From Clostridiales bacterium (GTDB lineage: Bacteria > Bacillota_A > Clostridia > Lachnospirales > Lachnospiraceae), in contig JASKJZ010000194.1 of NCBI GenBank assembly GCA_030154385.1, positions 1 to 5,453 of the forward strand: DNA of 5,453 nucleotides, in the 5' to 3' direction. The position numbers and the translations under genes were made by a program. This document shows, piece after piece, positions 1-5,453 of this stretch. Position 1 is the stretch's first letter. Each line of letters starts with the position of its first letter. The notes under the pieces are model-generated. The model ran no database searches and had not been told where the DNA came from. It saw nothing but the letters and a program-made list of their open reading frames with translations.

Positions 1-1521
1 ATATCTATTCAAGCATCTGATTATGCTTGTGCGTATTTGCTTCGCACCTCCAATCAAAGGGCACTCCTGGTAGCAGATGTTAGCCAATCCACAATCAAAG
101 AAACGCTTTCCCACCTTAATTTTGGAGAAAATACATTAGCTGCCCTTGTCTTTGATGATGGAAAGGAAATCGTCTCCTCTTCCGGTGATCCTAACTTTTC
201 CTTTTCAAAGCAACCCTTTTTCCAATCGGCCAAAGAGACCAATCAACCAAGCTATGTCACCGTGAACAAAAAAACATATCTATTCACTCGGTGTAAAAGC
301 AAACAGATGGATGCATCCATTTGTGTATTAGTTCCAAAAGAAAATGTGATGTACTCTGCTACAAAAATCCGCACAACGACTCTCTTTTGTGTCTTACTGT
401 CTATCGTTTGCTCCATTGTAATTGCAAGTTTACTGGTTCACCACATTTTGTCAAACATACGTCGTATCATTCACAACCTAAAAAAAGCCTCCGAAGGCGA
501 TTTATGTATTTCCTTAGATACTTCTCCTATAAATGAATTTGGCCGTTTAAATAAAAGTCTTGCTCATATGATTCATAACACCAGTCGTGTCCTCGAAAGT
601 GCACAAGATATCAATGCATTATTAAAGCAGACCTCAAAACGTCTGCTAATAAACAGTGAGCAGATGACCTCCTACAGTACCCATACCTCTTTTTCCATGG
701 AGGAAATTGACCTTGGTATACGCCAGCAAGCAAAAGACGCGCAAGCTTGTCTACTCTCAATGGATCTGTTATCACAAAAAATCATATCCGTAACAGCAAC
801 TCTTACAGAATTAGAGCAAATCGCAGATAAAAGCAACTTACTTGTCTGCGAAGGGTTTTCATCCCTCCAAAAAGTGTCCTCAGATAGTAACCAAACATCA
901 CAGATGACCACTGAAGTGCGAAACAATATACTGGTACTCGAAAAAAATTATGCATTGATTGAAACCTTCATTCAAACAATCAATGATATTGCCGCACAGA
1001 CCAATCTTCTTTCTCTTAATGCTTCCATAGAAGCAGCACGAGCAGGGGATGCAGGTCAAGGTTTTGCCGTTGTAGCCTCTGAAATCAACAAGCTAGCGGG
1101 TACCTCCTTACATGCCGCAAAACAAATACAGGCCAGCGTAAATGAAATACGTCTACAAACACAAAATACTATGCTAGCCGCCAATCAAACACAGGCCGTG
1201 GTAATAAAACAAGAACAGGCCGTATCGAATACCTTACACGACTTTACAAGCATGAGAGAGTACCTGAATGTACTACTTGATAAAATAAAAGAGGTTGGAG
1301 CAACCGTATATGGTATGGATCAGGAACGTCTTGATACACTGCATGCGATGGAAAGCATTAGCGGTATCTCACAGGAGACCGCTGCTGCTTCCTCTGTAGT
1401 TAACCAATCCACAAAACAACAGCTAACCTATGTTAAGGAATTACACCAAAATGCTACGACTCTCGAAGAAAAATCCAAGACACTTGATCATATTATCAAT
1501 CAATTTACTTTACGCAAATAA
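1..1521 (+). CDS. Methyl-accepting chemotaxis protein, 5' partial
   Basis: Transmembrane chemoreceptor that passes an external signal to the CheA/CheW array. The frame is open to the left edge. The TTG at 37 has no ribosome site before it, so the true start lies outside the window. Numbering residues from that TTG, about 1-110 are the distal part of a Cache-like extracellular sensor (an [12 protein letters not shown] strand pair and a late VLVPKENV segment). A hydrophobic helix follows at about 115-134, then a HAMP domain at about 138-188. The rest is a long helical signalling hairpin. Its tip, at about 316-354, holds [20 protein letters not shown] and then [15 protein letters not shown], close to the universal MCP consensus. 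The final LRK tail shows no CheR-docking pentapeptide. The first membrane helix and most of the sensor are missing, so the ligand cannot be inferred. The gene converges on the signalling operon and ends in a strong hairpin terminator. The family call is very secure. Confidence 0.97.
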   Translation: MSIQASDYACAYLLRTSNQRALLVADVSQSTIKETLSHLNFGENTLAALVFDDGKEIVSSSGDPNFSFSKQPFFQSAKETNQPSYVTVNKKTYLFTRCKSKQMDASICVLVPKENVMYSATKIRTTTLFCVLLSIVCSIVIASLLVHHILSNIRRIIHNLKKASEGDLCISLDTSPINEFGRLNKSLAHMIHNTSRVLESAQDINALLKQTSKRLLINSEQMTSYSTHTSFSMEEIDLGIRQQAKDAQACLLSMDLLSQKIISVTATLTELEQIADKSNLLVCEGFSSLQKVSSDSNQTSQMTTEVRNNILVLEKNYALIETFIQTINDIAAQTNLLSLNASIEAARAGDAGQGFAVVASEINKLAGTSLHAAKQIQASVNEIRLQTQNTMLAANQTQAVVIKQEQAVSNTLHDFTSMREYLNVLLDKIKEVGATVYGMDQERLDTLHAMESISGISQETAAASSVVNQSTKQQLTYVKELHQNATTLEEKSKTLDHIINQFTLRK

Positions 1522-1561
1522 AGATAAAGAACAGGCTCACAGCCTGTTCTTTATCTTTTTT
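1520..1561. terminator. Shared rho-independent terminator between convergent genes
   Basis: A perfect 18-bp inverted repeat (1520-1537 paired with 1541-1558) has a three-base CAC loop and a GC-rich top (AACAGGCT/AGCCTGTT). On the + strand it runs into six T residues (1556-1561), a classic intrinsic terminator for the chemoreceptor gene. On the - strand the stem is followed by a weaker T-rich tail (ATTTG), so it probably also ends the leftward operon. The chemoreceptor stop codon (1519-1521) overlaps the stem foot. The stop codon of the ABC-like gene (1551-1553) lies inside the right arm. Confidence 0.93.
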
Positions 1562-3005
1562 CCCGAAAATAATAAAACTCCTCTTTTTCATAAGTTCTCT
1601 TAATTTGTCCCTTTTCCAATAAAAACAGCCGATCCGCCACCGATAAACAGTCGGAGAGATTGACCGACCATATTATAATCGTAATCCCTTTCTTTTGGAG
1701 TTCATAAAGAAGTCCTACCACATGCCTTCTCATGTACATATCAAGTCCAGAAAAAGGCTGAATACAAATCAGTAAATTGGGGTTAAATAAATGCACCCGA
1801 TAGTAAATTAGATTATAAAGAGAGCGAATATCTAGCGTTCTTAAATTTTCGGTCTCTATTTCATCTCCAACATATGATTTATATTCCTTTTTAATACTTT
1901 CGACCACATGCTTACTAAGACAAAGATTCTTTGCTTTTCGATCGATTAGAAAACAGAGATTTTCCATATAATTCAAGTTCCAAAAAATCAAATCCTTCAC
2001 CGGATTTTCGGATATCTGTAAAATCTTATCTTCAATCCAATGCTTTTTAATTCCGTTCTGATGCATAAAACTATCATAAAAGACCTTACCTGAAATTGGT
2101 TGCTTTTGATAACAAACAAGCTCCAAAAAATCGGATAAGCATTCATTGCTATTATCTAAGAAAACAACACATTCTCCCTTCTTAATCGAAAAGGAAACCT
2201 GTTTCCATGCATTTGTGGTAACCTGTGCAAAATTTAAAACACCCCGGCACATTGGCTCCTTTGTATGATTTTCTCTTACATCAAAGGAAATCGTATAAGG
2301 CCTTATGTTAATATCATTTAATTCATCCTTTTCAAAGATGCGGATTACTCGTGCATTTTTCATCAACGAAACCCGGTCACAAATTCGAAAAACCTCTTCA
2401 TGGTGGTTCCCAATATACAAAAAAGAGATTCCCTGCTGCTTGTAGTACTGTATCAATTCATAGAATCGACATAAATCATCACTCGTTAGAAAACTCGCGA
2501 TTTCTTGGATAATGATTAGTTTGCTGCCCGCGACAATCGCTCGAAAAAGCTCCACCATACAACGTTCTGCTTTTGATAAATCAGAAATTAAAGCATTGGG
2601 GTCGATTCCAGTATTTAGTTCCTCGAACCAGAAGTAAAATTGGCTTTCCAATAAACGACGATTGATTAGATACTTTTTAAGCCCTCTGCGCATAACAAAA
2701 ATATTATCCGCAACTGTCAAGGTTTCAATCAAACGCACGTCTCTCCCAATGATCGGTATGCGGTTTGGACCACTTGGTACGTTGTTCTGATACGTATTCA
2801 CTAATTGTCCATTAATATAGATGCGCCCATTATTTATTGGTGTATTTTGATATAACAACTCGATCAGCTCTTGTTTTCCCTGAGATGTTAGAAAGATCAT
2901 TCCCATGACTTCACCCTTGTAAATATTAAAATTAATATTATCAAGGGACACATTCCCATTATATCGCAGCGTCACTCGTTCTACCCGAAGTGTTTCCTCT
3001 CTCAT
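1551..3005 (-). CDS. Degenerate double-ABC protein of the RbsA/MglA sugar ATPase family, probably inactive
   Basis: Third gene of the leftward operon, 484 residues, near the ~500 usual for RbsA/MglA-type ATPases. Two ABC domains in tandem (about 5-230 and 255-475) are recognisable by family landmarks: TVADNIFV (97-104), MVELFRAI (150-157), the GISFLYI strand (192-198), EEVFRICDRVSLM (203-215), GLD (420-422) and VADRLFLLEKG (456-466). The catalytic motifs are eroded. In domain 1 the P-loop reads FLTSQGKQ (38-45): the GK is kept but the first Gly and the Ser/Thr are lost. The Q-loop Gln is R88, the signature is LSKAE (143-147), Walker B is IIIQE (Asp to Q167, E168 kept), and the switch His is N200. 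In domain 2 the P-loop has no Gly-Lys (around 283-291), the signature is lost (around 391-398), and Walker B ends in IQ (415-416) instead of DE. No stop or frameshift is seen, so it appears to be kept as a protein. No permease follows. Its ATG is placed 5 bases after a strong ribosome site. Transport ATPase activity is unlikely; an accessory or regulatory role is inferred. Confidence 0.88.
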   Translation of the reverse strand: MREETLRVERVTLRYNGNVSLDNINFNIYKGEVMGMIFLTSQGKQELIELLYQNTPINNGRIYINGQLVNTYQNNVPSGPNRIPIIGRDVRLIETLTVADNIFVMRRGLKKYLINRRLLESQFYFWFEELNTGIDPNALISDLSKAERCMVELFRAIVAGSKLIIIQEIASFLTSDDLCRFYELIQYYKQQGISFLYIGNHHEEVFRICDRVSLMKNARVIRIFEKDELNDINIRPYTISFDVRENHTKEPMCRGVLNFAQVTTNAWKQVSFSIKKGECVVFLDNSNECLSDFLELVCYQKQPISGKVFYDSFMHQNGIKKHWIEDKILQISENPVKDLIFWNLNYMENLCFLIDRKAKNLCLSKHVVESIKKEYKSYVGDEIETENLRTLDIRSLYNLIYYRVHLFNPNLLICIQPFSGLDMYMRRHVVGLLYELQKKGITIIIWSVNLSDCLSVADRLFLLEKGQIKRTYEKEEFYYFREKR

Positions 3006-3010
3006 CGCTT

Positions 3011-3017
3011 CTCCTTT
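3011..3017 (-). promoter_or_regulatory. Ribosome binding site of the ABC-like gene
   Basis: Read on the minus strand this is AAAGGAG, five bases before the ATG at 3005-3003. It sits in the 16-base gap after the kinase stop codon, which supports this start and co-transcription with the kinase. Confidence 0.85.
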
Positions 3018-3021
3018 ATCC

Positions 3022-4038
3022 TTAACCAGTCACATAGGGCAGCGTTATTTCAACCTGAGTACCTTCATTTTTTGTGCTGTACACATACAGACCATACTCT
3101 TCCCCAAAAAGAAGCTGGATTCTGCTGTTAACATTGGTAAGCGCTATTCCACCTTTTCTTTCTTTTTCTTCCTTCTCAAACCGAATCAATTCCACGGAAC
3201 GAAGCTTTTTGTTTAACTTATCCACTTCTTCCTCACTCATGCCAAGCCCATTATCGGATATGGTAATAATCAATCGTTCCAAGGTAGCCCTTGCATGGAT
3301 TTTTACAATACCCTGACCAAGCTTCTCTTCAAGGCCATGATAAATCGAGTTTTCTACAATTGGCTGTAGCATGAGTTTAGGCATCTTAGCGGACAATAGA
3401 AGTTGTTCGTCTCCAGCATCCAAATCTATAATAATCTTAAGGCGGTCTTCAAAGCGAAACTGTTGAATGATATAATAATTTTCTACATTCTTCAGTTCGT
3501 CCTCTAATGAGACCAGATTTTCAACGTTTGAGATCGTATAACGAAAAAACAGGGAAAGCGCTTCCGACATTTTCGCAACCCCCTCAATACCAGCACCTAA
3601 GGCTTCGCTTCTTATCCCCTCCAAGGTGTTGTATAAAAAATGAGGATTAATCTGGTTTTGTAAAGCAAGATACTCGGCTTGTTTTTTCGACACATTAATG
3701 AGTTCCCTTGTATCTAACATATCCTGAAATCGTGCCAACATCCTCTCCTCTTCTGGGCTTGTGGGGTACTGAAGTTCAAAAACTCCCTTTATCGTAAAGC
3801 CCTCTGAAAATAGCTGGAACATCTTGTTTCTTCTTCGATAAGGCTTAATTGCAAAAACATAGCTGACATAATTAAGAAACAAATATCCCCCAAAAAGAGC
3901 GAGCATAATGATTGGCCACCATTCTTCTTCGTGCATAAAAAAGAGTAAAAGAACCAAAAGCAGTAGAACAAAGATATTTAAAAAAATCCAGCTTAGAGAA
4001 AATCGAAAGGAAAGATAGTTCCACTTCTTTTTCTTCAT
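3022..4038 (-). CDS. Membrane sensor histidine kinase, YesM/LytS-like, short input region
   Basis: Second gene of the operon, 338 residues. It is predicted to autophosphorylate on His and pass the phosphate to the response regulator encoded just upstream. Two hydrophobic helices (about 13-35 and 42-63) are separated by only a few residues (HEEEWW), so there is essentially no extracellular sensor domain. A degenerate HAMP-like linker follows (about 63-110, starting IKPYRR). The His_kinase domain (Pfam PF06580 type) begins near 120 with LQNQINPHFLYNTLEGIR, phospho-acceptor H133. The ATPase domain has the N box LQPIVENSIYHG (N230), G1 box DNGLGM (262-267) and a G2 region GGIALTNVNSR (296-306), where Ala replaces the second Gly of the usual GIGL. 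All key catalytic features remain, so it should be active. The start follows AAGGGGG by four bases, only 12 bases after the regulator stop. The signal is unknown; the short input region resembles intramembrane-sensing kinases that depend on partner proteins. Confidence 0.95.
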   Translation of the reverse strand: MKKKKWNYLSFRFSLSWIFLNIFVLLLLVLLLFFMHEEEWWPIIMLALFGGYLFLNYVSYVFAIKPYRRRNKMFQLFSEGFTIKGVFELQYPTSPEEERMLARFQDMLDTRELINVSKKQAEYLALQNQINPHFLYNTLEGIRSEALGAGIEGVAKMSEALSLFFRYTISNVENLVSLEDELKNVENYYIIQQFRFEDRLKIIIDLDAGDEQLLLSAKMPKLMLQPIVENSIYHGLEEKLGQGIVKIHARATLERLIITISDNGLGMSEEEVDKLNKKLRSVELIRFEKEEKERKGGIALTNVNSRIQLLFGEEYGLYVYSTKNEGTQVEITLPYVTG

Positions 4039-4042
4039 ATAT

Positions 4043-4049
4043 CCCCCTT
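4043..4049 (-). promoter_or_regulatory. Ribosome binding site of the histidine kinase gene
   Basis: The minus strand reads AAGGGGG, followed by ATAT and the ATG at 4038-4036. It lies in the 12-base gap immediately after the regulator's TAG stop, supporting the chosen start and tight operon coupling. Confidence 0.8.
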
Positions 4050-4050
4050 G

Positions 4051-5453
4051 CTACGAATAGAGCTTTCGAAATTCATTTGGCTTTAATCCAGTATGCTTAC
4101 GAAAGCTTTTCGTAAAGTATTTCACATCACTGTACCCAACCTCTTCACAAATTACTGCAATGCTTTTATTCCCTTTTTTTAATAGATCCTTTGCATGCTT
4201 CATTCGAATTGAGGATAAAAATTCCAGGAACGTAACGCCCATCTCCTTCTTGAACATTGTACTAAAATGACTAGGACTAAAACCAACCTCCAAACTCACC
4301 TCATCAATGGTCAGGGAATTCATATAATGCTCTTCAACATATTGCTTTGCCAGTCGTATCGGTTTTGTAATTTCTTGCTTTTGTTCCTCCATAACTCCCT
4401 GAATGGAATTCGTAATCGTTTGGTTTAAATAGCGAAAGAGCTCATGGATGGAATTACAATCGTCTGCATACTCACAAAAAGAGTGTAAAAATGTATCGGC
4501 CTTCTCCACTAGAAAATTATTTGCTCGCATATATAATAGATATAGGTTGCAAACCTCCTTTGTCATCTGCAAAATTTCATGACCCGTAGTCTGTGTTCTG
4601 GCTAAAAGATTCTTCTTTAACTCTTCTAAGATGTAAGAAATCTGCTCTATGTTCAGATTATTAATGTTATACATAAAGGATCGATTGAACTCTTGAAAAA
4701 GATCACTGTCGGCCAACCCACTGCTATACTCTCTCACACTTTCAAAAACCTTACCGGTTCCATTGATGATACGTTGCTGATACGCACCCTCTGCATTGTG
4801 AAACGAATGTAAAATACCTGTAATATCCTGCTCTATGCTCCCCATACCAATGGTAACATCCAACGGCTGATAAATTGGATCTTGTAGTAAAATATCCATT
4901 AGTATCACTTTGATCTTCCTTTTCATGGTGGAGAGTTCTTCTTCGTTATAATTTAAAACACAATGAATCACACCATTTTCATAAGCAACTCCAAGATCGT
5001 AACAAATAGAAGATAATTCTTGCATAATCAACGGAACGCTTTTATCTTCCAGTACCTGAGTATTACTCTGATATACCTTTGCTGCATGATCTAACTTTAT
5101 ACAAATGACTTGAAAGCATCCCTCTTGGAAGGAATAACTGTATTCCTCATTTACAAATGCAAGGCATACTTCATTTTTTTTCACGGCTCCCCGAAAAAGT
5201 ATTTCTTGGAATAAACGCTTTCTAAGCCGTATCCTGTTATCCTCCAGTCGTTTCTTCATCTGCTCTTCGTTGGAGATATTTTGATCCTGCTCACGAAATT
5301 TTTCTTTCAGCGTTTCTAGCGTATGTAACAGTTCCTCTTCCCGAATTGGTTTTAATAAATATTCATTGACCCCATATTTAACCGCTGCCTGCGCATATTT
5401 AAATTCTCGATGACCACTAATGATAATAAACTTTATATTTTGATTTTCTTTTC
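4051..5453 (-). CDS. Response regulator with AraC-type DNA-binding domain (YesN-like), 5' partial
   Basis: First visible gene of the operon and the likely partner of the adjacent kinase. The ATG at 5259 is internal: the frame stays open to the right edge and encodes the end of a receiver domain. This includes the IIISGH strand (conserved Ser codon at 5416-5418) and EYLLKPI with the conserved Lys (codon 5350-5352), then an acidic and basic helical linker. The phospho-acceptor Asp lies beyond the window. Numbering from the internal Met, about 30-175 resembles the degenerate GGDEF-like domain of YesN/CdaR-type regulators (TIGMGS at 136-141, then an HNAEGAYQQR helix near 154-163). A helical stretch follows (about 185-295). 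The C-terminal AraC domain fills about 301-402, with two helix-turn-helix units (SLTIDEVSLEVGFSPSHFS near 315-333; SIAVICEEVGYSDVKYFTKS near 366-385) and the typical GLKPNEFRK ending. It should activate transcription; related regulators often control carbohydrate uptake genes, but the target here is not visible. The operon promoter would lie to the right of the window. Confidence 0.96.
   Translation of the reverse strand, partial: KENQNIKFIIISGHREFKYAQAAVKYGVNEYLLKPIREEELLHTLETLKEKFREQDQNISNEEQMKKRLEDNRIRLRKRLFQEILFRGAVKKNEVCLAFVNEEYSYSFQEGCFQVICIKLDHAAKVYQSNTQVLEDKSVPLIMQELSSICYDLGVAYENGVIHCVLNYNEEELSTMKRKIKVILMDILLQDPIYQPLDVTIGMGSIEQDITGILHSFHNAEGAYQQRIINGTGKVFESVREYSSGLADSDLFQEFNRSFMYNINNLNIEQISYILEELKKNLLARTQTTGHEILQMTKEVCNLYLLYMRANNFLVEKADTFLHSFCEYADDCNSIHELFRYLNQTITNSIQGVMEEQKQEITKPIRLAKQYVEEHYMNSLTIDEVSLEVGFSPSHFSTMFKKEMGVTFLEFLSSIRMKHAKDLLKKGNKSIAVICEEVGYSDVKYFTKSFRKHTGLKPNEFRKLYS

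Noticed and set aside
37..39. TTG as the start codon of the chemoreceptor
   Set aside because: The frame is open to base 1, there is no ribosome site upstream, and the encoded protein begins inside a sensor domain without its first membrane helix. The gene is cut by the window edge.
54..926. Short open frames overlapping the chemoreceptor on either strand (54-242, 321-536, 672-926)
   Set aside because: They lie inside a well-supported gene, show no domain-like sequence, and are explained as shadows of that coding frame.
1551..3005. Calling the ABC-like gene a pseudogene
   Set aside because: There is no frameshift or internal stop over 484 codons, a strong ribosome site, and clear retained family landmarks outside the catalytic motifs. 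A degenerate but expressed protein fits better.
3112..3154. Ala in place of a Gly in the kinase G2 box as a sign of inactivity
   Set aside because: The remaining N, G1 and phospho-acceptor motifs are intact and Gly-to-Ala is a mild change, so the kinase is still expected to work.
3074..3971. Short open frames overlapping the histidine kinase (3074-3316, 3789-3971)
   Set aside because: They are fully inside the conserved kinase gene and lack recognisable protein features.
5257..5259. ATG as the start of the AraC-type regulator
   Set aside because: The same frame continues upstream to the window edge and encodes a recognisable receiver-domain end (SGH strand, LLKP motif). The Met is internal.

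Overview
The window is AT-rich, tightly packed bacterial DNA. Strong purine-rich ribosome sites, a Firmicutes-style chemoreceptor, and a two-component pair made of an AraC/YesN-type regulator and a YesM-like kinase beside a sugar-type ABC protein all suggest a low-GC Firmicute. A clostridial, Lachnospiraceae-like genome is the best guess, but no phylogenetic marker is present to confirm it.

Layout: a chemoreceptor (methyl-accepting chemotaxis protein) runs rightward from the left edge to 1521 and lacks its 5' end. It meets a three-gene leftward operon head-on at a perfect 18-bp hairpin (1520-1558), which overlaps or contains the stop codons of both converging genes. In transcription order, from right to left, the operon is: (1) a response regulator with receiver, GGDEF-like and AraC domains (4051-5453, 5' end beyond the right edge); (2) a compact two-helix membrane histidine kinase (3022-4038); (3) a 484-residue protein with the fold and length of an RbsA/MglA sugar-transport ATPase (1551-3005). 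The gaps inside the operon are 12 and 16 bases and each holds a ribosome site. No gap between genes exceeds about 30 bases, so no long non-coding stretch is left unexplained.

The main point of interest is the third operon gene. It clearly descends from the double-ABC sugar ATPases, yet nearly every ATP-binding and hydrolysis residue is changed in both halves, while the reading frame is intact and at family length. No permease gene follows it. It therefore looks like a conserved pseudo-ATPase attached to a signalling pair, not a transport motor. The kinase has almost no extracellular part, so it may rely on a partner for input. A working model (inference) is that the pseudo-ABC protein is an accessory or sensory subunit of this two-component system, which probably controls carbohydrate-related genes.
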